In this document: positions 16,583-25,323 of the stretch, piece by piece
Layout: every line of letters begins with the position of its first letter
Numbering within the stretch: position 1 is the stretch's first letter
Origin: Candidatus Bathyarchaeota archaeon
GTDB taxonomy: Archaea; Thermoproteota; Bathyarchaeia; Bathyarchaeales; Bathycorpusculaceae
NCBI GenBank assembly: GCA_003141855.1
Contig: PLNS01000017.1
Location: forward strand, 30,877 to 69,142
Length of the DNA: 38,266 nt
Direction of reading: 5' to 3'
Translations under genes and position numbers: made by a program
Notes under the pieces: model-generated
The model's input: only the letters and a program-made list of their open reading frames with translations
Told to the model about the DNA's origin: nothing
Databases searched by the model: none

Positions 16583-17385
16583 AAGAAGAACAAGCGCACA
16601 AGGCAGTAAGAGAACGATACGGCAAAATAGCCAAAACCAAAACGGAAAGCTGTGGTTGCGGCTGCTGCGGTGGCTCATCGTCCAGCGAAGAAATTGGTTA
16701 CAGCAAGGGGGAACTGGCTTCGGTTCCACAGGGTGCTGACCTAAACCTTGGATGCGGAAACCCAGTCGCCTTAGCTTCACTCAAGGAAGGCGAAACAGTC
16801 GTTGACTTAGGCTCAGGCGGTGGCTTAGACTGCTTCTTGGCTGCAAGAAAAGTCGGCGCCAAAGGCAAAGTCATCGGCATAGACATGACCGCAGATATGC
16901 TGGAGCGGGCACGCGCAAACTGCAAGAAAGGCGGCTACAAGAACGTAGAGTTCCGCCTCGGAGAAATCGAGAACATGCCCGTCGCAGACAACACCGCTGA
17001 CATCATCATCAGCAACTGCGTCATCAACCTCTCACCTGACAAGGAACGGGTCTTCCAAGAAGCTTTCCGTGTGCTAAAACCTAAAGGACGCATCATGATC
17101 TCCGACATGGTTCTGCTCAAGGACTTGCCAGAAAAAGTGAAAACTAGCGTTTTGGCGTATGTCGGTTGCGTTGCGGGCGCAGACAAGAAAGACGAATACT
17201 TAGGCAAAATTAAGCAAGCGGGATTTGGGCAAGTTGACGTGGTAGCGGAGAATCACTTGCCAGAAACGATGCTGAGCGAGCCCGATATTAAGGCGTTCGT
17301 TGAAGAGCAGAAGTTGACAAAGCAGGAAATCGCGGAGATTTCGGATGCCGTTGTTAGCATAAAGGTTTCAGCCATAAAACCCTAA
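16579..17385 (+). CDS. arsM: Arsenite S-adenosylmethionine methyltransferase
   Basis: This 268-residue enzyme methylates As(III) stepwise using SAM, giving volatile or less toxic species. The class I methyltransferase fold carries the SAM motif VVDLGSGGGLD (74-84) and the adenine-side acid in IGIDMT (100-103). The conserved arsenic-binding cysteines correspond to C147 (SNCVIN) and C197 (VGCVAGA). Further N-terminal cysteines form a dense cluster C25, C27, C29 and C30, with C59 in LGCG. The start overlaps the AbrB gene end, so translation is coupled. A hairpin at the stop codon ends the operon. Confidence 0.9.
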   Translation: MKEEQAHKAVRERYGKIAKTKTESCGCGCCGGSSSSEEIGYSKGELASVPQGADLNLGCGNPVALASLKEGETVVDLGSGGGLDCFLAARKVGAKGKVIGIDMTADMLERARANCKKGGYKNVEFRLGEIENMPVADNTADIIISNCVINLSPDKERVFQEAFRVLKPKGRIMISDMVLLKDLPEKVKTSVLAYVGCVAGADKKDEYLGKIKQAGFGQVDVVAENHLPETMLSEPDIKAFVEEQKLTKQEIAEISDAVVSIKVSAIKP

Positions 17386-17415
17386 CCTTTCTTTTTTACT
17401 CTAAAAAAAGGTTAG
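17382..17415 (+). terminator. Hairpin terminator of the arsM operon
   Basis: CTAACCTTT (17382-17390) and AAAGGTTAG (17407-17415) are perfect 9-base inverted repeats. T-rich and A-rich arms lie between them, and the arsM TAA stop lies inside the left arm. Confidence 0.6.
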
Positions 17416-17562
17416 CAAAGAAGGTAAAGTAAAACCAAAGTCTAATCAACGGCGCTTCTTTTTATTTTTCGGCATATTTGGAGCCTAATAGTCAATCATT
17501 GCAGAAAACCTAAGGGGGAGGTCGGTAATGGCGGTTTCACCACTCAAAGCAGGGTAAAAAGC

Positions 17563-18174
17563 CTAGAGGTCTTGGATTGTTTTTGATGATGCCGTATTAA
17601 CAGTCGCTGAGCTTGGTTTTTGGTCAACGACGCGTCCATGGTACAACCTTGCAGCAATACATAATGCAGCTGCCACCAACGCAAGCCAAAAGGGCAACTG
17701 GAAACTTCCCGAAACGGAAGCGCTGACGTTCGCACCCATCATCAGATTTGAGGGTAAATTAAGGGTTGTTGAACCAAGTATGGGAACGTTAATGTCAAAT
17801 AAAGATGCAACCGAGGTTAAAATCAACAGGCCCGAAACGAAAGTTATCAATGAAAACAGCGGTTTCTTGTAGGAAAAGCCGAGTAGTTGTTTAGAGTAAG
17901 GTTTTGCGGGCATAAGTGAGTAAAACAGCATAACTAAGCCGCTGGCGGTGAAGGTGAGTACGCTTACAAGGTTCAACGCAGAAATCAACGGCAACGTAAA
18001 CTGGGCGCCAAACAAGCCAAAGTTGGTGTTAACGGGCGACGCGTTAACTTTCATGAGGTTGTCGCCAATCGTTAACTGCCACCAAGGAATAAACAACGAA
18101 GTAACCAGCACTATCAACGTGACGATTCCAGCGGCAAAGCCAAACCAGTTAACGTTTCGTTTCAACATTGTCAC
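17563..18174 (-). CDS. Four-helix membrane protein of unknown function
   Basis: This 203-residue protein has hydrophobic segments near 10-33, 60-85, 105-125 and 158-175, an early IPWWQL motif just after the first helix, and a hydrophilic tail. It starts at GTG 18174, overlapping the TGA stop of the upstream gene in a GTGA junction (an internal ATG at 18168 is also possible), so the two are co-translated. No family is recognised. The extracytoplasmic loop between helices 1 and 2 and the partner's exported domain suggest a small membrane complex. Confidence 0.65.
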   Translation of the reverse strand: MTMLKRNVNWFGFAAGIVTLIVLVTSLFIPWWQLTIGDNLMKVNASPVNTNFGLFGAQFTLPLISALNLVSVLTFTASGLVMLFYSLMPAKPYSKQLLGFSYKKPLFSLITFVSGLLILTSVASLFDINVPILGSTTLNLPSNLMMGANVSASVSGSFQLPFWLALVAAALCIAARLYHGRVVDQKPSSATVNTASSKTIQDL

Positions 18175-18713
18175 CTTGGCGGCAGCGGAACCCAGCCTGC
18201 ATCAGCCAACTCATCCATGCGCACTTGGATGCCTGCAAGATTCACGTTTAAGTTTTGGAAGGCAACGTTGATGTCGTCATCTTCGGGGCCACAATGATAA
18301 GTTTTGAAGTGGTCCAATGCTGCTTGCGTCCAGCAGCCAGAAGCGTCTATAGTGACTGTTTCACCTGGAGCTATCGTCATCGGTTGGTTTATCGATACAT
18401 AGGCAAGAAAATCTCTGTGGTCCTTGCAAATTACATTGGCTGAAATGTTTTCCACCGAGATTGTGTTCTGTAACGGGTTAGTGAACTTGAATGAAAAAGT
18501 AAACGTTTTCGTCACTGGGTCATAGGTTGGTTGACCTACAGGTATTGGCGGTTGAAACCGCGACGCGGAATAGTTGCCGCTGGCTAAACTTTTAAGTTCA
18601 GGAGGAAGCACAAGCCCCGCCAAGTTTCCTCGATACGCATACACTACACCAACGATGGGACCCAATATGATGGCTATTGAAAGAATAGTTAACGCCAGAT
18701 GTACTTTATCCAT
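18171..18713 (-). CDS. Membrane-anchored protein with an exported beta domain
   Basis: This 180-residue protein has one N-terminal helix (about 7-27) and then an exported domain whose strands (FTFSFKFTNPLQNTISVENI, then an APGETVTIDASGCW stretch) resemble the LEA14/WHy-type immunoglobulin-like fold. Three cysteines (in VICKDH, SGCWTQ, YHCGPE) may be disulfide-bonded or bind a ligand. Its stop overlaps the GTG of the next membrane protein. Function is unknown; the fold assignment is tentative. Confidence 0.62.
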   Translation of the reverse strand: MDKVHLALTILSIAIILGPIVGVVYAYRGNLAGLVLPPELKSLASGNYSASRFQPPIPVGQPTYDPVTKTFTFSFKFTNPLQNTISVENISANVICKDHRDFLAYVSINQPMTIAPGETVTIDASGCWTQAALDHFKTYHCGPEDDDINVAFQNLNVNLAGIQVRMDELADAGWVPLPPR

Positions 18714-18766
18714 ACCGCTGTATGCTGACGAATTCGCTTTTAATTTTTTGCTATATCAAAAGAAAG

Positions 18767-19498
18767 CTAAGGCCGAGTCTCTTCGCATTTCTTATCTTTG
18801 TGGGGCGTACTTAAAACATCCTTCACGCGGTTAGTTATTACGGGGCCAAGACCATGCACAGCCTTCTCCCAATCATCCACATTAATCAACGCGTTCAAGG
18901 GCGTCTGGTAAGAATCCAAGATAGCGGTTGCTTTTTCACGTCCAATACTGGGTAAACTGGCGATAAAGTACACTTGGGCGTCTGATAGGGTGTCGCATTT
19001 TTTAAAAGCATGCACCACCGCACTTCTTTTCTCGACAATTTGTTCTTGCCTAGCAGCGGTATAAAGGAAATCAACGGTTTCCTTGTATGAGGAAGTGCTT
19101 ATTATGGCGATGCCGTTTTTGGCGAGGTTGAACATGGCGCCCCAGATGGATGCGGGTTGGATGTTGCTGTACTTGTAGATTATTGGCATGTAGCCTTCGA
19201 GTACGATGAGGGATTTCGGGTAAACGTCTTTGAGCCTGAAGAGTTGCTCGAAGAGGTAGCGTCTGGTTAGGGTGTAGACGAAGTCTTGGACGGTTTTGCG
19301 TTCAACCGCACACTGGTCAGAGAGGATGTAGTCGCCTTTTTCCAGCATTTCGGTTTTTACGTTTACGCCTTTCTCGATTAAGCCTTTAACGATTTTTTGG
19401 GCGCTGCTTGCTTCGCGACTGTCTACTATTATGGTTGGTTCCTCGCCAGGTTTCTTTTTCTCGTTTATGTAGGGAACCAACGATTCAGTGCCAGACAT
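18767..19498 (-). CDS. XPF/ERCC4-type structure-specific endonuclease, short form
   Basis: This 243-residue nuclease cuts 3'-flap and branched DNA during repair and replication restart, working as a homodimer, usually with PCNA. The ERCC4 nuclease domain (about 22-150) shows IIVDSRE (D26), GDYI (D56), VERK (66-68) and D72, the catalytic set. A tandem helix-hairpin-helix domain follows (about 170-230, ASLPSIGREKATAIL and HGLGPVITNRVKDVL). There is no helicase domain, as in crenarchaeal and other TACK XPFs rather than euryarchaeal Hef. No clear PIP-box is seen at the C-terminus (KKCEETRP). Confidence 0.9.
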   Translation of the reverse strand: MSGTESLVPYINEKKKPGEEPTIIVDSREASSAQKIVKGLIEKGVNVKTEMLEKGDYILSDQCAVERKTVQDFVYTLTRRYLFEQLFRLKDVYPKSLIVLEGYMPIIYKYSNIQPASIWGAMFNLAKNGIAIISTSSYKETVDFLYTAARQEQIVEKRSAVVHAFKKCDTLSDAQVYFIASLPSIGREKATAILDSYQTPLNALINVDDWEKAVHGLGPVITNRVKDVLSTPHKDKKCEETRP

Positions 19499-19637
19499 AG
19501 GGTCAACTCTGCATACGTAACCAGAACTTCATGTTTATTTTACTTCCGCTTCCCTAAAGCGGTAACCCAAAACAAGTTAAAAGGAATACAGACCTAACAA
19601 TAAGAGAACTAAAAGAAGACTACTTTGTCAAAATCAT

Positions 19638-19790
19638 TTACTCGTATCTTTTTAGGAATAGGGGTTTTCTTGCTTCCTTTCGCCTAACTTCCAAGGGCAC
19701 ATCTTTCAGAGATACACACTCTAACCTGTCGGCTTTACCATCAGCAAAATTCTTTTTTATTAAACAGGTCGATCCATTGTGGTAATCCAT
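19638..19790 (-). CDS. Probable small gene of 50 residues downstream of EF-1alpha
   Basis: This frame runs from ATG 19790 to TAA 19638. The product is short, charged and basic toward the end, beginning MDYHNGSTCLIKKNF and ending KARKPLFLKRYE when abbreviated; it has two cysteines and no membrane segment. Support for translation: AAGGTGGG four bases before the ATG on the minus strand, and a TATA element GTACATATATGC (19838-19827) at the distance seen for other genes here. No family is recognised. It lies about 200 bases downstream of EF-1alpha on the same strand but has its own promoter. Confidence 0.5.
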   Translation of the reverse strand: MDYHNGSTCLIKKNFADGKADRLECVSLKDVPLEVRRKEARKPLFLKRYE

Positions 19791-19826
19791 ACGTCCCACC
19801 TTAAGTTAAGCCACTCCCAAACATCG

Positions 19827-19838
19827 CATATATGTACT
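19827..19838 (-). promoter_or_regulatory. TATA box of the 50-residue gene
   Basis: GTACATATATGC on the minus strand is centred about 42 bases before the ATG at 19790. It is followed by a purine-rich ribosome site. Confidence 0.5.
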
Positions 19839-19992
19839 TGTGACTACCACGCTACAATAACAATTAGTAAAAATACGCGTTATTTTATGTAAATATTTGT
19901 ATGTTTCAATCGAGTTTGCACTAGAATTTTTATAGGCTTTATTTTAAAAATGGTTATTTAAATTATAAACAAAAAATAAAGGTTAAAGGGGT

Positions 19993-21297
19993 TTAGGGTC
20001 CCTTTTTGGTAATTTCTTTAACTGCGCCTGCTGCGACGGTGGTGCCCATGTCTCTGATTGCGAATCTGCCGAGTTCTGGGAAGTCTTGGAATGTTTCGAT
20101 TGCGATTGGGTGAAGTGGTTCCATTCGTACCCATGCTGCGTCTCCTGTTTTGAGGTAGCTTGGGTGCTCTTCGGATACTTGGCCTGTGCGCGGGTCAATT
20201 TTCTTTATGAGTTCGGTGAATTTGACGGCGATTTGTCCTGTGTGGTAGTGGAGTACTGGTGTGTATCCTGCCGCGATTGCGGTCGGGTGGTAGATGACGA
20301 TTATTTGTCCTATGAATTCTTTTGCTACTGTTGGTGGATTGTCAACTGGGCCTGCTACGTCTCCGCGGTGGACATCAGTTTTTGCGATGCCTCTAACGTT
20401 CATTCCGATGTTGTCGCCTGGTTCTGCGAATGGGATTTGGGTGTGGTGCATTTCGATGGATTTGACTTCAGCGGTTTTGTTTGATGGCATGAAGATGAGG
20501 GTTTGGCCTGGTTTGAGGGTGCCTGTTTCTACTCTGCCTACTGGAACGGTGCCGATGCCTGTGATGCTGTATATGTCTTGGATTGGAACGCGTAAGGGTT
20601 TGTTGGTTGGTTTAACGGGTATTTCTAATAGGTCGAATGCTTCCATTAAGGCTGGACCAGTGTACCATGGCATTTTGTCGCCTTTCTTGATTAGGTTTTC
20701 GCCTGTCCATCCTGAGGTTGGCACAAAGTTGATTTTCTCGATTTTGAAACCGACCATTCGGAGCATTCTTGAAACTTCGTTCTTTATTTCTTCATACCTA
20801 TCTTTGCTCCAGTTAACGGATATATCATCCATTTTGTTAACTGCAACAATTATTTGGCGAATACCTAAAGTGAATGCTAGAAAGGCGTGCTCTCGTGTTT
20901 GGCCGCCTGCACCGATGCCTGCTTCAAACTCGCCTTTTTTGGCTGAAGCGAAGAGTACGGCTGCATCAGCTTGGCTTGCGCCTGTAATCATGTTTTTGAC
21001 GAAGTCTCTGTGTCCTGGTGCATCGATGACTGTGTAGTTGAATTTCTTGGTTTGGAATTGTAGGAATCGAAGGTCAATTGTGACTCCTCTTTCTCGTTCT
21101 TCTTTGAGGTTGTCAAGGACCCAAGCAAACTTGAATGTGCCTTTGCCCATTTTTTCGGCTTCTTCTTCGTAGGCTTTGATTGTCCGCTCGTCAATTGCAC
21201 CTGCTAAGTAGAGTAGGTGTCCTGTGGTTGTTGATTTCCCGGCGTCAACGTGCCCCATGATTATGAGGTTTAAGTGGGGTTTATCGCTTTTGCTCAT
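19993..21297 (-). CDS. tuf: Translation elongation factor 1-alpha
   Basis: This 434-residue GTPase delivers aminoacyl-tRNA to the ribosome. GTP motifs are intact: GHVDAGKS (15-22), DAPGH (92-96) and NKMD (154-157). The switch I region reads ERERGVTIDLRF. Domains II (about 230-315) and III (to the end, MRFAIRDMGTTVAAG-type) are complete. ATG 21297 follows GAGGATG, a good ribosome site. The gene stands alone rather than in a str-type operon, and A+T-rich flanks of 170-200 bases lie on both sides. Its codon use is more optimised than that of its neighbours, as expected for a highly expressed gene. Confidence 0.97.
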   Translation of the reverse strand: MSKSDKPHLNLIIMGHVDAGKSTTTGHLLYLAGAIDERTIKAYEEEAEKMGKGTFKFAWVLDNLKEERERGVTIDLRFLQFQTKKFNYTVIDAPGHRDFVKNMITGASQADAAVLFASAKKGEFEAGIGAGGQTREHAFLAFTLGIRQIIVAVNKMDDISVNWSKDRYEEIKNEVSRMLRMVGFKIEKINFVPTSGWTGENLIKKGDKMPWYTGPALMEAFDLLEIPVKPTNKPLRVPIQDIYSITGIGTVPVGRVETGTLKPGQTLIFMPSNKTAEVKSIEMHHTQIPFAEPGDNIGMNVRGIAKTDVHRGDVAGPVDNPPTVAKEFIGQIIVIYHPTAIAAGYTPVLHYHTGQIAVKFTELIKKIDPRTGQVSEEHPSYLKTGDAAWVRMEPLHPIAIETFQDFPELGRFAIRDMGTTVAAGAVKEITKKGP

Positions 21298-21463
21298 TTT
21301 TTCATCCTCTATTAATCTTACCTAATTTTGCGAATTCGTTAACACATTAGTATTTCAGTTATTTTAATATTATGATAGTCAATTTCAAATTAATAATTTG
21401 ATGGAATCCCAAAAATAATTTAATTAGAAGCCTTTTCAATTGTTAGCCACTGAACACATATTT

Positions 21464-24286
21464 TCATGATTTGAGCAGTTCCCTAACTAACTTGTCGATG
21501 ACCTTCATTTGTGGGAGCGCATTTTTAATGTTGGTCCGCGATTTTGTCGGCAATTTGGTTGCTTCTTTAGTCGCTTCTAACCCAAGAACTGCAATTTGTT
21601 TATGGAGCTCTTTATTTTTATCGAACTGCGGGATATAAAATTCGAACGGCAATCTACAAATATCTCGAGGTCCAAACTTGCCTCTAGATTGATGCGGCTT
21701 TATCATTTCATCCAATGTATTTGAGTTTAATATTGATACAAGATAATTAGCTTCTTGTTTGTCATCCGTAGCGAACCAATAAGTTTTGTAGTCAGCCACA
21801 AAACCACTCATTTTAATCTCTGCTTTTCCAATTATTAGGGGTTTTAGATTATTTGTATCCACCACAGCGGAGGCTATGTGACTGCCTGAACTTGTATAAA
21901 TAACGTAAAACCTCTTTTGCTTCTGCAAAGTAAGCCCATTGTGATAATTCACTCGATCCATCGCTTTAGGGAAATTTTTAAGAGAGGTTTCTGTAGCATT
22001 CTCTTTCCACGCCGACTCTGCAGAGTCAAGCCAGTCTCCCATTTTTAACTTGCCTTCTTTTTTAAGGTCTTGAGAAGAAAGTATTCTAAATTTACCGTCG
22101 GTGTTCTTTATTGGCAATATTATTGGTAGTAATCGAGGCTTAAAGGGCAGAAGATATTTACCAGTGGCAGATGCAAAAATAAATTCACTCTCAATTTCGC
22201 CTTTTAAAATAATATTTTTCCATGGTTCCTTGGCGTCAGGCAGCACCAAACTCTCAATTGATGGTGTATCAGGATTAAGCCCAAATGCCCCAGGGATAAA
22301 TCGTATAAACCATAAAGTTCGCGGAACAATAGAAGCCCCTTCCAGCACCTTTGAATAATATGGGCTTCCCTTTTCCTCTTTTTTTACTGGCGAATATGTG
22401 CTTTTTGCGATTGAAAGATACTTCGAAGCAATTTTAAACCGAAGGTTTTTTTCAGGTAAATTTCCAGAAATGACATCAATTTCAACTGGATACTTTGTGA
22501 TACCGTCCTTTTTAGCAATTATTGTGCACGCGTCAACATTGAATAAAGGATTGACTTTTTCAGTATCTATTATTTTAATGATAGCCATTCGCGGGACTTG
22601 TTGTTTTTTGAAGGCTTCATGTTGCTTTGCGGCAGTGAGAACACTTCTAGGCATTACAAAAGCTAAAATCCCTTTGGCTGAAAGATAAATGTCCGCAGTT
22701 TTAGCGTAAAAAGCAGTTGACGTATCTAGGTGGGTGAAAAGAGATGTCTGCTTAGGATTTAAGAGCTTGTACTTGAAAACTTCAGTTTTAATAAATCGCT
22801 TATATTCTGGATTTTCAATAAACTTAAACGAAATCCACGGAGGGTTTCCTACAACCAAATCAAAGTGTTTTTCCTTGAGCCGAAGAGGTGCATAAATATT
22901 TCTCATCATAAATACCCAAACTGAATCTCTATCGGCATCCACTAAATCCATTATTGTTGTTAGTGTTTTTTCCAGTATTTCTTTGAATGACTTTGGTCCT
23001 TCAAATTTGCTATTGAAGGCTTTTATGCCTTCCATACGTTTCAATTTATGTAATTTATATTCATTTAAGATATCAGTAAAAATTGCAAGCGTCAACTTTA
23101 ACTGGCCATCATCAACGGCTAATTCCAAGGGTAGATATAATTGGATTCCTTTGTCCACGTCAATAGCAAGAACCGCTATGCCATGAATTAACTCCTTACG
23201 CATTGTAGGAAGTTTGATAGAATCGGCCATGTACACAGGAATGAAAACTGCGCCTTTCCTTTCCTCAATTAATTTACCTAATGCAAGCAGATAGTTAGCT
23301 CTAGCTATTGAAACTGCAAGAGGATTAAGATCTATACCATAAACGTTGCCAATTATCTCCTCAAGAGAACAACCGTTCTTCTTTAGCATACTAACGGCGT
23401 TTGTAAGAAAAGTTCCAGATCCACAAGCGGGATCAAGAATTGATAATGTCTTTTGCTCACGATTGGGATCCATTAAAGAGACCGCTTCGTTTAGTGTGAG
23501 TTCTGCTAGCCATTCTGGCGTATAATATTCGCCTAATTTATGTCGATCTCCGCGTTTTACTATTTCTTGATAAATTTCCTTGAAAATATCTTCATCTATT
23601 TCTTCAAGGTCGTAACTGTCAAAAGCTTCGGTTAATATTTCAAGAAGTGGCTTGACATCGGACCAGAAAAGGCTATTTAGCACCCAAGAGAAAAAATCGT
23701 CTTCTATAATGTTGATACCTTGTGAATTGAACAGTTTTCCACTTAAAGCATCTCTTGCTGGTAAGGAACCCTTGGTTAATCTTTTTGCTAAAAGTAGTCT
23801 TACCAAAATCATAAGATATGTTTGAGAGACAAAAGCCTCTTCAGGAGGGGTAGCTCCGTAAACTAGTTGCATATTTTTGGCCCAAAGCTGAAACTTTATA
23901 GGGTCTTTTATAACTTTGAAAAGATGAGTTAAATCACTTATAATCGTCTCATAAATTACAGAGCCCGGACCGAACCTCATGTTCAAATCATCAGCTGTGG
24001 GTACCTTGCGTCCTACGAACAGAAAAGTATCTAAAAACATAATTGCTTGATTAGAAGTAGCCTCTTCGAAGTTTATTTCTCTGACCTTTTCAGCCTTTCC
24101 GTTGATTGTATATACTTCAAACTTTAAGCCATCGGTGATAATACACTCAGCCACTTTTTGGTTATTTTTTCTCAATATAGCTGTATATCGTTCGATTTCC
24201 TCAATGGCTGTATCCAGCTCTTTGCTAAGATCTATCTTGAACTCCACAATAGTTTGGCCGAGCCGTAGGTCCATACGCCCCTTCAA
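21464..24286 (-). CDS. Type IIG-like restriction-methylation enzyme; N-terminus extends further
   Basis: From TTG 24286 the protein has 940 residues. A PD-(D/E)xK-like nuclease site opens it (D6, then E15 and K17 in VEFK). A helical linker leads to the adenine methyltransferase core: YYTP (255-257 region), SAM motif DPACGSGTF (285-293) and catalytic NPPW (481-484). A C-terminal half of about 400 residues looks like a target-recognition domain. This order in one chain is that of Type IIG enzymes; BREX PglX-like proteins share the methylase but not this nuclease end. The same frame stays open to 24457 and encodes about 57 more conserved-looking residues (HTGKLIAFSELLKSVFG) with no start codon. 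No separate specificity subunit is nearby. Confidence 0.8.
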   Translation of the reverse strand: MKGRMDLRLGQTIVEFKIDLSKELDTAIEEIERYTAILRKNNQKVAECIITDGLKFEVYTINGKAEKVREINFEEATSNQAIMFLDTFLFVGRKVPTADDLNMRFGPGSVIYETIISDLTHLFKVIKDPIKFQLWAKNMQLVYGATPPEEAFVSQTYLMILVRLLLAKRLTKGSLPARDALSGKLFNSQGINIIEDDFFSWVLNSLFWSDVKPLLEILTEAFDSYDLEEIDEDIFKEIYQEIVKRGDRHKLGEYYTPEWLAELTLNEAVSLMDPNREQKTLSILDPACGSGTFLTNAVSMLKKNGCSLEEIIGNVYGIDLNPLAVSIARANYLLALGKLIEERKGAVFIPVYMADSIKLPTMRKELIHGIAVLAIDVDKGIQLYLPLELAVDDGQLKLTLAIFTDILNEYKLHKLKRMEGIKAFNSKFEGPKSFKEILEKTLTTIMDLVDADRDSVWVFMMRNIYAPLRLKEKHFDLVVGNPPWISFKFIENPEYKRFIKTEVFKYKLLNPKQTSLFTHLDTSTAFYAKTADIYLSAKGILAFVMPRSVLTAAKQHEAFKKQQVPRMAIIKIIDTEKVNPLFNVDACTIIAKKDGITKYPVEIDVISGNLPEKNLRFKIASKYLSIAKSTYSPVKKEEKGSPYYSKVLEGASIVPRTLWFIRFIPGAFGLNPDTPSIESLVLPDAKEPWKNIILKGEIESEFIFASATGKYLLPFKPRLLPIILPIKNTDGKFRILSSQDLKKEGKLKMGDWLDSAESAWKENATETSLKNFPKAMDRVNYHNGLTLQKQKRFYVIYTSSGSHIASAVVDTNNLKPLIIGKAEIKMSGFVADYKTYWFATDDKQEANYLVSILNSNTLDEMIKPHQSRGKFGPRDICRLPFEFYIPQFDKNKELHKQIAVLGLEATKEATKLPTKSRTNIKNALPQMKVIDKLVRELLKS

Positions 24287-24464
24287 AATAACTAGCCCAC
24301 CAGCCTTAACATACTGTTCAACGTTTTGGACAACTTCGAAACTTGAAACCCCAAATACTGACTTCAGAAGCTCTGAGAAGGCTATAAGCTTCCCTGTGTG
24401 TGTATGAGCACCTTTTGCTGATTGAATATAGTCATTAACTTTCTGGGTGTATGCCGTTTACTTG

Positions 24465-24481
24465 CACTCTCTCTCTCTCTC
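24465..24481 (-). repeat. (GA)7 microsatellite before the restriction gene
   Basis: On the minus strand seven GA units end in a GTG (24467-24465). They lie between a TATA element at 24493-24500 and the start of the restriction-methylation frame. The tract is purine-rich and could itself serve as a ribosome site. Confidence 0.75.
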
Positions 24482-24492
24482 GTGGCTCCAAA

Positions 24493-24500
24493 TTTATACG
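24493..24500 (-). promoter_or_regulatory. TATA box of the restriction-methylation gene
   Basis: CGTATAAA on the minus strand predicts transcription start near 24470, next to the GA repeat and the GTG. This suggests translation begins in the 24467-24440 area, not at TTG 24286. Confidence 0.5.
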
Positions 24501-24624
24501 ACGATGAACGTTTAAGCCTTGTCCTGTTTAAGGTTTATCCAAAAATCCGACCTACTTGGAAAAACCGAATGCTAATGTCATAGGCAATATAACTTATAAC
24601 TTCTGAAGGTGTTTATGGCTACTC

Positions 24625-25284
24625 ATGAGTGTCAGCGCTGGAATAGTTCAGGGCATATCTGTAGTGACAACCACTTGGAACGAAAGAGAAAACATTGAAG
24701 AACTAATCCGCAGAATCAGGACAACCCTGCAAGGCATGCCGCACGAAATAATAGTCGTTGACGACAGCTCTGAGGACGGAACAATAGAAGCCGCTAAGCG
24801 CTTTGCAGACTTGGCAGTTGGAAAAAACCGAGAAGGACAAACTAAAGGTTTACTGTTTGGAGCAAAACTAGCCAAGTTCCCAGTGGTAGTGACCATAGAT
24901 GCTGATTTGGAGAATAGTCCTGAACTCATACCGAGCCTTGTGGAGAAATTAGATGTTTTTGATTTGGTGGTGGCGTCACGACGGGTTGTTCCCAGATTTT
25001 CTGAGCGGTTGGCTTCTAAAACCGTGGGTAAAATGGTGGGTGTTTCGGATTTTTATTCGAATTTTAGGGCTTACAAAAAAGAAACACTCGCTCATAATTT
25101 GAGGGGCGGTGAAACTTTTGGCGGTGAACTGTTGGTTATTGCTAGAAAGAACGGCTTTAAAATTGGCGAGATAACGTATGAGCCTCCACATAGGCGCAGT
25201 AAACCACGCATTGGCGGAACGATTAGGGCGAATTTGAGGATAATGGTTGCTTCATGGAAGTGTTTTTTTATCTATGTGTTTTAG
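24625..25284 (+). CDS. Family 2 glycosyltransferase, dolichol-phosphate-mannose-synthase-like
   Basis: This 219-residue GT-A enzyme transfers a sugar from NDP-sugar, most likely to a polyprenyl phosphate. The nucleotide-sugar strand ISVVTTTWNERENI, the DDSS motif (46-49), the DAD metal motif (92-94) and the acceptor-side SRRVVPRF are visible. It has no C-terminal membrane helices, so it is the short DPM1-like form. ATG 24625 is used; an ATG at 24614 lies in another frame. It converges with a flippase-like membrane protein gene, which fits a role in lipid-linked sugar metabolism. Confidence 0.88.
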   Translation: MSVSAGIVQGISVVTTTWNERENIEELIRRIRTTLQGMPHEIIVVDDSSEDGTIEAAKRFADLAVGKNREGQTKGLLFGAKLAKFPVVVTIDADLENSPELIPSLVEKLDVFDLVVASRRVVPRFSERLASKTVGKMVGVSDFYSNFRAYKKETLAHNLRGGETFGGELLVIARKNGFKIGEITYEPPHRRSKPRIGGTIRANLRIMVASWKCFFIYVF

Positions 25285-25323
25285 TTGAACTAAGTTTTTC
25301 AAACCTTAAGCGGAGCCATCAAA

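Noticed and set aside
20294-21037. 247-codon plus-strand frame across EF-1alpha
   Set aside because: It is antisense to a strongly biased, highly conserved gene; the absence of stops follows from EF-1alpha codon use.
24440-24491. Simple phase variation of the restriction gene through the GA repeat
   Set aside because: Reading from the TTG at 24491 before the repeat, each of the three possible repeat lengths modulo 3 runs into a stop before the main frame, so changing GA number alone does not restore it.
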